Assembly: GCA_050246115.1 (NCBI GenBank) | Contig: JBFWWP010000005.1 | Location: forward strand, 1 to 64,000 | Reading direction: 5' to 3' | DNA: 64,000 nt | Source: JBFWWP01 sp050246115 | GTDB taxonomy: Bacteria; Planctomycetota; UBA8108; UBA1146; JAJFFE01 | Shown here: positions 37,283 through 46,365 of the stretch, one piece after another | Layout of the letters: every line of letters begins with the position of its first letter | Numbering within the stretch: the stretch's first letter is position 1 | Notes under the pieces: model-generated | The model's input: only the letters and a program-made list of their open reading frames with translations | Told to the model about the DNA's origin: nothing | The model's database searches: none | Translations under genes and position numbers: made by a program

Positions 37283-39361
37283 CTAGTCCATGCGCGCCAC
37301 CGCCACGGCTTCGACCGGCACCCCTTTGCTGACCTCGTTGTAAGAAAGCACCACGACTCCCGGCAGCGCGTTGTCCAGCATGCGTTTCACTTGTAGTCGC
37401 ACCTGCGGGGCCGTGAGCAGCACCGCCGAGTTCCCGCCAGTAACGAGCTTCTCCACGGCTTGCGTCACTGTCCTGGCGATCGGTTGGATCATCTCCGGAC
37501 TCATGCGCAAGTAGCTCCCGCGCTCGGTGTGCTCGGTTGCGTTCTGAATGAACTCCTCGATCTTCGGATCGAGCGTCACGACCCGCAGCGTGCCGTCCGC
37601 CCCCTGATGGGCACGGCACAGCGTCCGACCGAGCCGATGGCGCACGTACTCGGTGAGGACCTCGGGGTCCTTGGTCCGCGGTGCCCAGTCACCCAAGGTC
37701 TCCAGAATTCCCTCCATGTCGCGGATCGAGACCTTCTCTCGAAGCAGCCCCTGAAGCACCTTCTGGATCTCACCCGCCTTCAAGACATCCGGTACGACCT
37801 CGTCCACCACTGCCGGTGCTTCTTCTTTGACACGCTGCAGCAAGCGCCCGACTTCCTCTCGGGTCAGCATCTCAGCGGCGTGATCACGAACGGTCTCGGT
37901 GAGGTGCGTTGCCAGCACACTGGTGACGTCGACGACCGTGTACCCTAGCGCCTCGGCTCGCCCCTTGTTCTCCTCGGTGATCCAAATGGCATCGATTCCG
38001 AAGGCGGGTTCCTTCGTGCGCGCCCCTTCGAGCGGCTCCAACCCCACACCGGGGTCCATCGCCAGGAAGTGATTCGCCTTGACCGTACTGGCGGCGATCG
38101 CTTCGCCACGCAGCTTGATTCGGTACTCCTCCGGCCGTAGCTGCATGTTGTCGCGGATCCGAACCGGAGGAATGACCAGGCCGAGTTCGTTCGCGATCTG
38201 CTCACGAATGACGCCGACCCGCTGAAGAAGACCCGAGCCGTCCCCGGGATCGACCAGATTGACGAGCCCGTAGCCGACTTCCAACTCGATGGGATCGACG
38301 GGCGGGAGCGTCACAACGGGTGGTCCCGTCGGTACCGGCTCTTTGGTCTCGCCGTCCGCAACCGGCACGACAGCCGAGCTTCGGTTCAAGAAGTAGAACA
38401 GCCCACCACACGTCAACGCCCCCGCCAACAGGATCCACGACGGCAGCGGCGATGGCAGCAGCACCAACAGAAACGCACCCGTGATGAGAATCGCCCGCGG
38501 GCTCGACAAGACCTGCCCCAGGAGGTCGGTGCCGAGGTTCGCCTCGGCGTTGGTCCGAGTGACCAGAAGGCCCGCCGCGATGGAGACCACGAGGGCCGGG
38601 ATCTGGCTGACCAGCCCGTCGCCGATGGTCAACTTGGTGAAGGTCTCGACGGCCTCCGAAAAGCTCATCCCGCCAAGGGCAACGCCAATGGTCAGTCCGC
38701 CAAAGATGTTGATCAAGGTGATCAGAATGCCCGCTACGGCATCCCCGCGGACGAACTTGCTCGCTCCGTCCATCGCGCCGTAGAAGTCGGCCTCTTGATT
38801 GATGCGCTCTCGGCGACGCTTCGCCGTGACCTCGTCAATGAGCCCCGCATTCAGATCGGCGTCGATCGAGAGCTGCTGCCCGGGCATCTTGTCCAAAGTA
38901 AAGCGGGCGGCGACTTCTGCAATTCGCGTGGAACCCTTGGTAATGACGACGAACTGGATCACCACGATGACCACGAAGATGACGAGTCCTACCCACGGAC
39001 TGGTGCCAGCGACGAAGTCGCCGAAGGCACGGATCACCTGACCCGCGGCTTGCTCCCGCTCGTCGACGTTACCCAAGATCAGGCGGGTGGTGGCAATGTT
39101 CAGCGCCAACCGATAGAGAGTGACGACGAGGAGCAGTGACGGGAACGCCGAGAAGTCCAGCGGCGACCGAACGTAGATCGTCGTGAGAAGAATCAAGAGC
39201 GACAGCGTGATGTTGAACAGCAACAAAACGTCCATCAGCGCTGACGGCAAGGGCACCAGGATGACCACCAGGATGCCGATCACGCCCACGACCAAGGGCA
39301 GGTCGCGATTGCGCGCCACCGTGGCGGCGACACCATCCATACGTGTGCGGCCTTCCGCCAT
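37283..39361 (-). CDS. flhA: Flagellar export apparatus protein FlhA
   Basis: Major export-gate component of the flagellar type III system. The 692-residue protein has eight membrane spans in the first half, with the highly conserved FHIPEP region (RLALNIATTRLIL, FVVITKGSTRIAEVAARFTL, DKMPGQQLSIDADLNAGLID). A large cytoplasmic domain follows that docks chaperone-substrate complexes. The length is typical. It follows flhB by 38 bp. Confidence 0.96.
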   Translation of the reverse strand: MAEGRTRMDGVAATVARNRDLPLVVGVIGILVVILVPLPSALMDVLLLFNITLSLLILLTTIYVRSPLDFSAFPSLLLVVTLYRLALNIATTRLILGNVDEREQAAGQVIRAFGDFVAGTSPWVGLVIFVVIVVIQFVVITKGSTRIAEVAARFTLDKMPGQQLSIDADLNAGLIDEVTAKRRRERINQEADFYGAMDGASKFVRGDAVAGILITLINIFGGLTIGVALGGMSFSEAVETFTKLTIGDGLVSQIPALVVSIAAGLLVTRTNAEANLGTDLLGQVLSSPRAILITGAFLLVLLPSPLPSWILLAGALTCGGLFYFLNRSSAVVPVADGETKEPVPTGPPVVTLPPVDPIELEVGYGLVNLVDPGDGSGLLQRVGVIREQIANELGLVIPPVRIRDNMQLRPEEYRIKLRGEAIAASTVKANHFLAMDPGVGLEPLEGARTKEPAFGIDAIWITEENKGRAEALGYTVVDVTSVLATHLTETVRDHAAEMLTREEVGRLLQRVKEEAPAVVDEVVPDVLKAGEIQKVLQGLLREKVSIRDMEGILETLGDWAPRTKDPEVLTEYVRHRLGRTLCRAHQGADGTLRVVTLDPKIEEFIQNATEHTERGSYLRMSPEMIQPIARTVTQAVEKLVTGGNSAVLLTAPQVRLQVKRMLDNALPGVVVLSYNEVSKGVPVEAVAVARMD

Positions 39362-39399
39362 CGGCTACTCGCCCTCTCTCGACACTGCCGCTACTGCGC

Positions 39400-40509
39400 T
39401 CACGGCGTCCGCCGACCGCCAACGCCGTTCCCACGCCGCCGCAGCTGGAACACGTACGCGAGCACCTCGGCGATGGGCTGATAGAGATCCGGGGACACTT
39501 CGTCGCCGACCTCGGTCGACTGGTAGATCAATCTTGCCAGCGGCGCCTGCTCGACCACCGGCACTCCGTGCGCCACCGCGAGTTCCCTTATCCGCAGCGC
39601 CAGATGGTCTTGGCCCTTCGCCAACAGCCGCGGAGCACTCATCTCCCGCTCGAGATACCGAATGGCGCAAGCGACGTGCGTGGGGTTCGTGATGACGACG
39701 TCCGCCTTCGGCACATCCTGCATCATTCGCTGCAGGGCCAGCTTCTGCTGCAGTCGGCGTCGCCGGAACTTCAGCTTCGGATCGCCCTCCATCCGCCGGA
39801 GCTCTTCCTGCACCTGTTGCTTGGTCATCATGAGGTCGTTGCTGTGCTGCCAGCGTTGGTAGGCAAAGTCGATCAAGGCCAAAACCAACAACGCAGCCGC
39901 AGCTTTGGAGCCGAGTGAGAACACGGTCGCCATGAACAGCGCGATCGCCCCGCGCAGGTCCGTGTGAATGATGGCAAACAGGCTCACCGAGTCTTGGCCG
40001 TTCACCAGGCTCATGTAGCCCGAGCCGAGCACCACCCCGACCACCGTGAGCTTGAGTAACCCCAGCAGAAAGCGCATCAGCCCCCGCCGCGACGCGATGC
40101 GTGTCAGTCCCTTCCAAGGGTTCACCCGCCCCGCGTCCGGCGCCAGCGGCTTCAGCGAGATCAAGAACCCCACCTGCGCGATATTGACGACAATACCCAT
40201 GACCAACACCACCGCGGCCAACGGCATGATGAAGATCACGATGAACCACAGGCAGGTCACTCCCATTGAGACAACCTGTTCGAAGTCCAAGCGCTCCGAC
40301 CCGAGTGCCTCGTAAGAGCGCAACGACAGGGTCGAGAACTGATCGAGCATCAAATCGGACGTGAAGTACACGACCAGGAAGGCAGCCAGCAGCATCATTG
40401 CGGTAACCAGATCCTGGCTCCGCGCCACGGTTCCTTGCTCGCGCGCCTCTTGTCGCTTGCGGGCGGTCGCGGGTTCGGTCTTCTCGCCCGCGTCTTGGTC
40501 CTCGGCCAC
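39400..40509 (-). CDS. flhB: Flagellar export switch protein FlhB
   Basis: Switches export specificity from hook to filament. The 369-residue protein has the N-terminal KTEPATARKRQEAREQG motif, four membrane spans, and the autocleavage site NPTH at 275-278. The conserved tail ARLIYQSTEVGDEVSPDLYQ follows. Cleavage between Asn and Pro is expected. It starts 3 bp after the fliR stop. Confidence 0.96.
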   Translation of the reverse strand: MAEDQDAGEKTEPATARKRQEAREQGTVARSQDLVTAMMLLAAFLVVYFTSDLMLDQFSTLSLRSYEALGSERLDFEQVVSMGVTCLWFIVIFIMPLAAVVLVMGIVVNIAQVGFLISLKPLAPDAGRVNPWKGLTRIASRRGLMRFLLGLLKLTVVGVVLGSGYMSLVNGQDSVSLFAIIHTDLRGAIALFMATVFSLGSKAAAALLVLALIDFAYQRWQHSNDLMMTKQQVQEELRRMEGDPKLKFRRRRLQQKLALQRMMQDVPKADVVITNPTHVACAIRYLEREMSAPRLLAKGQDHLALRIRELAVAHGVPVVEQAPLARLIYQSTEVGDEVSPDLYQPIAEVLAYVFQLRRRGNGVGGRRTP

Positions 40510-40512
40510 CGA

Positions 40513-41325
40513 TCACCCTCCCCCGCCCAGAACGCTCAGCAGAGCCGTCAGCAGCTGTTCGGTTCCTCCCAGGAAGGTCTGGAAGAGATCGATGACGAAC
40601 GGCAGCACCACGACGAGCGCCAACAGGCCCAGCCCGATCCGCAGCGAGAACCCGAGGATGAAGATGTTCATCTCGGGAACGGCGCGCGCGAGGATCGCCA
40701 TGGCTACGGAGACCAGCAACAAAGCCAGCATGATGGGGAGGGCCGCTTGCAGCCCCATGGACCAGATCTGACTCCCGACCGTCCGGGTCAGGAAGTCCCC
40801 CAGCTCGTAGCTGACCGGGAAGTCGGCGAGTGGCGCAACTTCGAAGGACTGTACTAGTGCCATCACCAGCAAGTGATGCCCCCCAAGGAGCACGAACACC
40901 AGCAACGCCACGGTAAAGAACATCGTTCCGAAGGGAGACAGCTGCGAGTCGCTGACGGGATCGAAAACCTCGCCGATGGTGAGACCGATCTCCTGCCCAA
41001 CCAAGTGTCCCGTCAGCTGGGCCGCCCACACCGCAGCTGAGCCGATGAAGCCGATCAGCCAGCCAATCGCGAGTTCGCCTGCCACTGCCGCGATCGAATG
41101 CAACGGGTGCTCCAAGGTCGCCAGCACCGCGCCGGCCGGAACCCGTTGGACGGCCACCGGGAACACGACCAGGGCGACGACAAACGCCGCCCAAACGCGC
41201 AACTGTACCGGGAACGACTGGTTCGAGAACAGCGGCGCGGAAATCGTCATGCCGGTCATGCGAAAGAAGACCAACAAGAACGAAGCCACGGCTTCGAGGG
41301 TTGCGAATGGCAGCTCGATTCCCAC
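40513..41325 (-). CDS. fliR: Flagellar export gate protein FliR
   Basis: A 270-residue membrane component of the FliPQR export gate, with about six hydrophobic segments. Features typical of FliR are FFRMTGMTISAPLFSNQSFP near the N-terminus, GFIGSAAVWAAQLTG, and PEMNIFILGFSLRIGLGL near the C-terminus. The gene starts directly after the fliQ stop (no gap). Confidence 0.94.
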   Translation of the reverse strand: MGIELPFATLEAVASFLLVFFRMTGMTISAPLFSNQSFPVQLRVWAAFVVALVVFPVAVQRVPAGAVLATLEHPLHSIAAVAGELAIGWLIGFIGSAAVWAAQLTGHLVGQEIGLTIGEVFDPVSDSQLSPFGTMFFTVALLVFVLLGGHHLLVMALVQSFEVAPLADFPVSYELGDFLTRTVGSQIWSMGLQAALPIMLALLLVSVAMAILARAVPEMNIFILGFSLRIGLGLLALVVVLPFVIDLFQTFLGGTEQLLTALLSVLGGGG

Positions 41326-41607
41326 TCAAGACCCCATCCCTCCCAGGATGCGCTCGAAGACCTCGCGCGTGTACTCGAGCAGCCACGTGAGCAGCAAAGG
41401 CATCATGAAAATCGTCGTCGCCACGACCGCAAGAATCTTCGGGATGAAGGTGAGCGTCTGCTCCTGGATCTGCGTCACCGCCTGGAACAGGCTGATGGCG
41501 AGACCCACCAACAAGCCGATACCGAGAATGGGCAGCGAGACCTTGAGCGTCACGAACAACGCTTCCCGAAGCAGGTCGACGACCCCGTCGAGGTGGCTCA
41601 GTTCCAT
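41326..41607 (-). CDS. fliQ: Flagellar export gate protein FliQ
   Basis: A 93-residue protein with two membrane hairpin helices (LKVSLPILGIGLLVGLAISL and ILAVVATTIFMMPLLLTWLL) and the family motif FQAVTQIQEQTLTFIPK between them. The size is normal for FliQ. Lies between fliP and fliR, the standard order. Confidence 0.95.
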   Translation of the reverse strand: MELSHLDGVVDLLREALFVTLKVSLPILGIGLLVGLAISLFQAVTQIQEQTLTFIPKILAVVATTIFMMPLLLTWLLEYTREVFERILGGMGS

Positions 41608-41640
41608 GTCGCTCCCTCTCCTTGGGCGGTCAACGGCATG

Positions 41641-42480
41641 CTATACATGAAAGCTCCGGACTACCTGCTCCACGATCTTGCCCCAGCCATCCACCAGCAC
41701 GAAGATGAGAATCTTGAACGGCAGTGAGATCAGTACCGGCGGCAACACCAGCATCCCCATGGAAATCAAGGACGACGAAACGACCAAGTCGATGACGAGG
41801 AACGGCAGGTAGATCAAGAAGCCCATCTCGAAAGCGCGCTTGAGTTCGCTCAGCACGAAAGCCGGGACGACCGTCATCGTGGGAAGGTCTTCGATCTTGA
41901 TGTCGTCGAGGGTGTCGCCGGGTTCGCCGTCGCCAGCAAGAGTTCCTGGATGCGCGATAGTCACCATCAACAGGAGGTCCCGCCGGTCGGTCTGCTTCAG
42001 CATGAAGTCCTTGACGTGCCACGACGCACGCCGCCAAGCTTCGCCGTCGCTGATCTGCTCAGCGATGTACGGGTCGAAGGCCTCGGTCTTGATCTTGGAC
42101 CACGTCGGCGCCATGACCATGAACGTCAAGATCAGGGACAGGCCGATCACGACTTGGTTGGGCGGCACCTCCTGCGTACTCAGCGCCCGCCGCACGAAAC
42201 CGAGAACGATCACGATCCTCGGAAACGCGGTCGTCAGCAGCAGGATCGACGGCGCCAGGCTCAGGATGGTCAACCACGACAGCAATCGTAGGGTGACCGA
42301 CAGGTTCTCCGGATCAAAGGAGCCCAACCGGTCCAGAGTGTCACCGGTGGACTGAGCCGCGGCCGGGTTTGCACCAGCGAGCAGCAGGGACACGACGAGC
42401 GCCCCAAGGCGCCAGCTTCGAGTTCTCGGTGCCGTGCGCAGTGCGTCACGGACCCCGTTCGATCGCGTGAGCCCGTTCAT
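41641..42480 (-). CDS. fliP: Flagellar export gate protein FliP
   Basis: A 279-residue membrane protein with an N-terminal signal peptide (LGALVVSLLLAGANPAAAQ). Spans characteristic of FliP are SLAPSILLLTTAFPRIVIVL and LGFVRRALSTQEVPPNQV, followed by FVLSELKRAFEMGFLIYLPF and GMLVLPPVLISLPFKILIFV. The ATG overlaps the fliO stop by 4 bp. Confidence 0.96.
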   Translation of the reverse strand: MNGLTRSNGVRDALRTAPRTRSWRLGALVVSLLLAGANPAAAQSTGDTLDRLGSFDPENLSVTLRLLSWLTILSLAPSILLLTTAFPRIVIVLGFVRRALSTQEVPPNQVVIGLSLILTFMVMAPTWSKIKTEAFDPYIAEQISDGEAWRRASWHVKDFMLKQTDRRDLLLMVTIAHPGTLAGDGEPGDTLDDIKIEDLPTMTVVPAFVLSELKRAFEMGFLIYLPFLVIDLVVSSSLISMGMLVLPPVLISLPFKILIFVLVDGWGKIVEQVVRSFHV

Positions 42481-43178
42481 TCCGGCCGCTCCGATCCAGG
42501 GCGACTGCCGCGCCAGTTCCCCACCATCCGCTTGAGCTTGTGGATCTCCCGGCGGTGCGTGGCGAGCTGCACTTCGTCCGGCTCGTGGGCCGCCGCCGGA
42601 TCTAGCGCCACGTTCATGGCCCGGGAGAACCCGCCCCGAACCGTCAGGGGTACGACTTCGCGGGGATCGGTGATCTCGGAGATTCCATGGACGCCATCGG
42701 GCGAAATGCCGACGATGAGGAGGCGCTCACCGACTCGTACCGCTGCGAGTTGGTGCTTCGACGTGAGGGCCGTTCGCCCGACCACTTCCATCAAGCGACC
42801 GGCGCGCTCGCCCCCGGCCCCGCGTTGGAGGCGCCGAAGTCCCGCGATCGTGCCGACCGCGAGGACGACAACCACGAGTAACCAGCCCAGCACCCTGAAG
42901 TAGTCGCCCGCGGTGATCCGGCCCACCCGCGCCCTGGCCTCGTCGGTCGCCGGACTCGACGGGGTCGACGCCCGCTCGAGCGAGTCGCCCACGGTACGCC
43001 CGGAGTCGACAGACACGGGTTTGGCCGTCTCAGGCGCCGCTTCCTGCCCGCTTGTCAGGCCGCCGAGTACGGCCGCCACGATCAACCACGCAGCCCCGAG
43101 GAGTCGCCCTGCCCGGCAGCAAGCCGCGGTCCGGGTGGCCCCGAACGCGCGGCGCGCATCGCGTCCGCTCTCAGTCAT
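42477..43178 (-). CDS. fliO: Flagellar biosynthetic protein FliO
   Basis: A 233-residue protein. A signal-like N-terminal segment is followed by an Ala/Ser/Thr-rich linker. One strong membrane span (FRVLGWLLVVVVLAVGTIAG) and the FliO cytoplasmic fold (LMEVVGRTALTSKHQLAAV, then RVGERLLIVGISPDG) come next. The C-terminal 50 residues are basic. The call rests on this fold plus the position directly before fliP. FliO chaperones FliP assembly. Confidence 0.85.
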   Translation of the reverse strand: MTESGRDARRAFGATRTAACCRAGRLLGAAWLIVAAVLGGLTSGQEAAPETAKPVSVDSGRTVGDSLERASTPSSPATDEARARVGRITAGDYFRVLGWLLVVVVLAVGTIAGLRRLQRGAGGERAGRLMEVVGRTALTSKHQLAAVRVGERLLIVGISPDGVHGISEITDPREVVPLTVRGGFSRAMNVALDPAAAHEPDEVQLATHRREIHKLKRMVGNWRGSRPGSERPE

Positions 43179-43281
43179 TCCCCTCTCCCCTCTTGCCGAT
43201 TCGGACCAGTCGCTGGCTACCGATCTGTTGTGGACCCGAATCCAACGCTTGCCGCGCTGGCTTCGGTCCTAGACTCTCTCC

Positions 43282-43305
43282 AAGGGGGCTTTCGGACAGC
43301 CCCTT
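43282..43305 (-). terminator. Hairpin between fliN and fliO
   Basis: AAGGGGCT and AGCCCCCTT pair around GTCCGAA in the 183-bp gap after fliN. There is no U-tract, so it may be an attenuating or processing hairpin rather than a full terminator. The gap could also hold a promoter for fliO onward, but I see no strong match. Confidence 0.4.
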
Positions 43306-43361
43306 CGCCACCGCGGCGCAGCCACCATCCGAACGCTCCCTCCTTGGACGCGCATGACGGC

Positions 43362-43904
43362 TCAGTTCTGTCGCAGGGTGTCGGCAGGATCACAAATCTC
43401 CGTGATCCGAATGCAGAAGTTCTCGTTGAGAACGAGTACCTCGCCCCGCGCGATGATCTTGTCGTTCACATAGATGTCGAGCGGGTCTCCCGCCAAGCGC
43501 TCCAATTCGACTACCGACCCCTGTCCCAGCCGCAGGATGTCCTTCAGGTACATCTGGCCTCGCCCCAGCTCGACCTTCACGCGCATGTGAACGTCGCGCA
43601 AGAGCTCGAGGTTCTCGCTGAGCGAGTATCCGCCGCCCGTACCGAGCTCATCCTCCGTGTGGCCGCCGTCGACGGCCGCGTCGTCCATGTCCACTCCCGA
43701 GAAGATGTCCTCGTAACCGACCACTGCCTCCTCCAACAGCTGGTCGATGACCTTCTGGTCCGCCTCGATCTTGGGCGAGCCGATTCCAAGTTCGGAGCGA
43801 ATGCGCATTTCCTCGGAAGATCCGCCCGCGCTTGTCGCCGACTCACCGCTGCCACCAACCTGTGGCTCAGCCCCGTCGACTTCGGACTCAGGTCCGTCAC
43901 TCAT
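43362..43904 (-). CDS. fliN: Flagellar motor switch protein FliN
   Basis: C-ring component. In 180 residues, an acidic Ser/Gly-rich N-terminal half (with IEADQKVIDQLLEEAVVGYE) precedes a SpoA domain at about residues 98-175 (LLRDVHMRVKVELGRGQMYL, VELERLAGDPLDIYVND and a RGEVLVLNENFCIRITEI end). It follows fliL directly (12-bp gap), where fliM would normally lie. No FliM-type CheC-like middle domain is found here. Confidence 0.92.
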   Translation of the reverse strand: MSDGPESEVDGAEPQVGGSGESATSAGGSSEEMRIRSELGIGSPKIEADQKVIDQLLEEAVVGYEDIFSGVDMDDAAVDGGHTEDELGTGGGYSLSENLELLRDVHMRVKVELGRGQMYLKDILRLGQGSVVELERLAGDPLDIYVNDKIIARGEVLVLNENFCIRITEICDPADTLRQN

Positions 43905-43916
43905 GGAACGATCCTC

Positions 43917-44519
43917 TCAGTAGCGACTGAATGAGATGTTGCCCACGTAGACGTGCTTGACGCGGTCTTTCAGTTGGGGCAGTTCATCGATCAAGAAGCT
44001 CTTGAGGCGCTCGTTGAGCCCTTTCTGGATCTCCGGATTCTGCAGCTTCTGGATTCCTTCTCCGAGTAGGTACTCACGCACCTTGGACTGAAGCGCCTGC
44101 TTGAGCAGTTCGATGGCGTTCTCGTTCTGCTCGGTTGCCTTGGCGATCTCGTCGGCGGTCTCCTTCGTCACCTGAATCTTCATTGGCAACGTCACGCGCC
44201 GGTCGACCCGCGGATCTCCAGAGTTATCAATGGTGATGGACACATCCCCGAGTTCGATCAAACCGTCCTCGGCGAAACTCGCGATGAGGTCCTTCGGTGC
44301 CATGGCCTCCGCTTCCGGAGTCGCCCCGTCCGCGTTGGTCTCGGGGGCACCGCCTCCCATGAGTTCGAAGAGCGCGAACAGCACGACCGCCTCGACCACG
44401 ACGACGCCCGCGAAGATGAAGATGCCCTTTCGATCCTTCAGGAGCTTCCGCTTCCCCTTGGGGGCGCTCTCCTTCTCCTCGCCCACGACCTGTTGAGCCT
44501 CGAGATTTATTTCTGCCAT
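43917..44519 (-). CDS. fliL: Flagellar basal-body protein FliL
   Basis: A 200-residue single-pass membrane protein that supports the stators. The cytoplasmic N-terminus is Lys-rich, and one membrane span (GIFIFAGVVVVEAVVLFALF, about residues 33-52) precedes a periplasmic stomatin-like domain. Its end KVREYLLGEG...VKHVYVGNISFSRY suits FliL. The start overlaps the end of motB by 13 bp. Confidence 0.85.
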   Translation of the reverse strand: MAEINLEAQQVVGEEKESAPKGKRKLLKDRKGIFIFAGVVVVEAVVLFALFELMGGGAPETNADGATPEAEAMAPKDLIASFAEDGLIELGDVSITIDNSGDPRVDRRVTLPMKIQVTKETADEIAKATEQNENAIELLKQALQSKVREYLLGEGIQKLQNPEIQKGLNERLKSFLIDELPQLKDRVKHVYVGNISFSRY

Positions 44520-45283
44520 GGGACTCCTCCTGTTCTCTCGCCGCTACCGCTCCGCCGCGCCTTGTACGGGGTGACGATCACTTCGACCCGCCGTAGCCGT
44601 GCTCGGTCTGCCCGGTCGAAAGGATCCACCCCCGGTAGCGCGTCCTGATCCCCGCGCGAACTGACTTCCACGCGCTCGGGTTTGATACCCGGGCCACTCG
44701 CGTCGTCTGCAACCAAAATGGTCCGCACGGCCTTGGCTCGAGCGTAGCCCAGATCGAAGTGATCCAAGTACTCGCTGGTGCTCGACAGCGGCAACGGCGA
44801 CGTATGCCCGACAACGCGGATCAAGTTCGGGTACCCGGCGAGCTTGTTTCGCAGCTCGGCAATCAGCTTGCGTCCGTCCTCCCGAATCTCCGCTGAGCCC
44901 TCCTCGAACATGATCCGGCCCTCGATCTGAATGAGCAGATTGTCATCGACTCGACAGACGCCCACGTCCTCCCCCAGGGGATTCTCGATCATCCGCTCCG
45001 TGCGACCCTCGTTGCCCGAGGATCGATCCGGGAGCTCGCGAGCGAGCGTCGCTAGCAGGTTCTGCACGCTGTCGAAGTTCTCCAAGTGGAAGCCGGCGGA
45101 CGGGGCTTCGATCTGAAAGTAGTTCTGGAACGAGCGAATCAAGTCGTAGATCTTCTTGTCCTTGATCTCTGAAACCGAGAACAACAGCACGAAGAACGTC
45201 AACAACAACGACATGAGGTCCCCGAACGTGACCATCCACTCGGGGGCTCCCATTACGACTGGGGCTTTCTTCTTGTCGCTCAC
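44507..45283 (-). CDS. motB: Flagellar motor stator protein MotB
   Basis: A 258-residue stator subunit. The single span carries the proton-binding Asp in PEWMVTFGDLMSLLLTFFVL (Asp22). A plug region and an OmpA-like peptidoglycan-binding domain follow (LIRVVGHTSPLPL, DLGYARAKAVRTIL, VEVSSRGDQDALP). The ATG overlaps the motA stop by 4 bp, which supports equimolar synthesis. Confidence 0.95.
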   Translation of the reverse strand: MSDKKKAPVVMGAPEWMVTFGDLMSLLLTFFVLLFSVSEIKDKKIYDLIRSFQNYFQIEAPSAGFHLENFDSVQNLLATLARELPDRSSGNEGRTERMIENPLGEDVGVCRVDDNLLIQIEGRIMFEEGSAEIREDGRKLIAELRNKLAGYPNLIRVVGHTSPLPLSSTSEYLDHFDLGYARAKAVRTILVADDASGPGIKPERVEVSSRGDQDALPGVDPFDRADRARLRRVEVIVTPYKARRSGSGERTGGVPWQK

Positions 45284-46032
45284 GGCTTGCCTCGTTCCTT
45301 CGGCGGCAAGAAGATCTGCAGCTTCTGTTCCACGACCTTCGGGTTGTCTCCCGACTGGATCGCGATGACGCCTTCCTTGACGATAGTCATGCGCAGGATC
45401 TCGTCAGCGCTGCGCTTTTCGAGCTTGTCCGCGATCGGCAGCGCAAAGAGGTTCGCCAGCATGGCGCCGTAAAGCGTAGTCAGTAGCGCGATCGCCATGT
45501 TCGGGGCAATCGACGCCGGATCACTGAGGTTCTGCAACATCAAGATCAGACCCACGAGGGTTCCGATCATGCCGTAGGCCGGCGCGTACTTGCCGATCAG
45601 GTCCATCATCTTCTTGCCTTCGGCGTGCCTCGTCCCCACGGAATCGATCTCCGTTCCCAGGGTCGCGCTGATGGCGTCGGGGTCGTTGCCGTCGACCGCG
45701 AGCTGGATTCCGCGGCTGAGGAACGGGTCCTTGATCTGCTCCATGACTGCCTCCAGCGCCAGGATCCCGTCGCGACGGGCTATCTCACCGAACTTGACGA
45801 GTTCCTTGACGAGCGCCCCGAGGGAGTCGCTCTTGCTGAAGAAGGCCACCTTGGTGACCTTGTGCATTGTCAGGAGCGACTTCATGGGCAAGCTGATCAT
45901 GGTGGCCGCAAAGCCCCCGCCGACGACGATGAATGCCGACGGCATGTCGATGAACGAAGACACGCTGCTCCCGATGGCAGACATGATGAGTCCCATGCCT
46001 ACTACAATGCCAACGATCGTCGCGATATCCAC
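45280..46032 (-). CDS. motA: Flagellar motor stator protein MotA
   Basis: A 250-residue protein with four membrane spans (residues about 4-22, 33-50, 148-170 and 180-200) and a large cytoplasmic loop (FGEIARRDGILALEAVMEQI) that contacts FliG. The conserved proline motif is present in GKYAPAYGMIGTLVGLI. Together with MotB it forms the ion-conducting stator. It starts 96 bp after flbD. Confidence 0.95.
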   Translation of the reverse strand: MDIATIVGIVVGMGLIMSAIGSSVSSFIDMPSAFIVVGGGFAATMISLPMKSLLTMHKVTKVAFFSKSDSLGALVKELVKFGEIARRDGILALEAVMEQIKDPFLSRGIQLAVDGNDPDAISATLGTEIDSVGTRHAEGKKMMDLIGKYAPAYGMIGTLVGLILMLQNLSDPASIAPNMAIALLTTLYGAMLANLFALPIADKLEKRSADEILRMTIVKEGVIAIQSGDNPKVVEQKLQIFLPPKERGKP

Positions 46033-46128
46033 GGTTAGCTTTCTACTTCCGCTAGCGACCCTGCCTCCGGGTCGCAGTCACTGCGAGTGCTTCTGTGCGT
46101 TTGTTCCTGCGCTCCTGAACGAGCCAGT

Positions 46129-46323
46129 CTACCGAGCGGCGAACACCCGCACCTTCTGTCCGTAGTCGATGACTCGGTCGACAATCTCCGCGCTTTTCTC
46201 GATCACCAGGACCCGTTCACCGCTGATCAGTGTGATCACGGTGTCGGGCGTCTCTTCCACGAACTTGATGAGGTCGGAGTTCAGCAGGAACTCACGCCCG
46301 TTCATTCGTGTCAGCCGGATCAC
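46129..46323 (-). CDS. flbD: FlbD-family flagellar protein
   Basis: A 64-residue protein matching the short FlbD/SwrD family: MIRLTRMNGREFLLNSDLIK, then EETPDTVITLISGERVLVIE and a final helix EIVDRVIDYG. Family members sit between flgE and motA and are needed for full motor power in Bacillus. This is distinct from the Caulobacter sigma-54 regulator that shares the name. Confidence 0.9.
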   Translation of the reverse strand: MIRLTRMNGREFLLNSDLIKFVEETPDTVITLISGERVLVIEKSAEIVDRVIDYGQKVRVFAAR

Positions 46324-46365
46324 ACACTACCTCCGTCATGCACGGCGCCGTCGAGCCCGCCGCTG

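Noticed and set aside
39365..41386. 673-codon open frame on the minus strand across flhB and fliR
   Set aside because: A third-frame shadow of flhB, fliR and fliQ, all of which show clear family motifs in their own frames.
43179..43361. Sigma-54-like GG-N10-GC in the fliN-fliO gap
   Set aside because: Flanking positions of the consensus do not match, so I consider it chance.
43362..43904. Calling this gene a FliM/FliN fusion
   Set aside because: The N-terminal half is short and acidic with no CheC-like FliM middle domain; only one SpoA domain is present.
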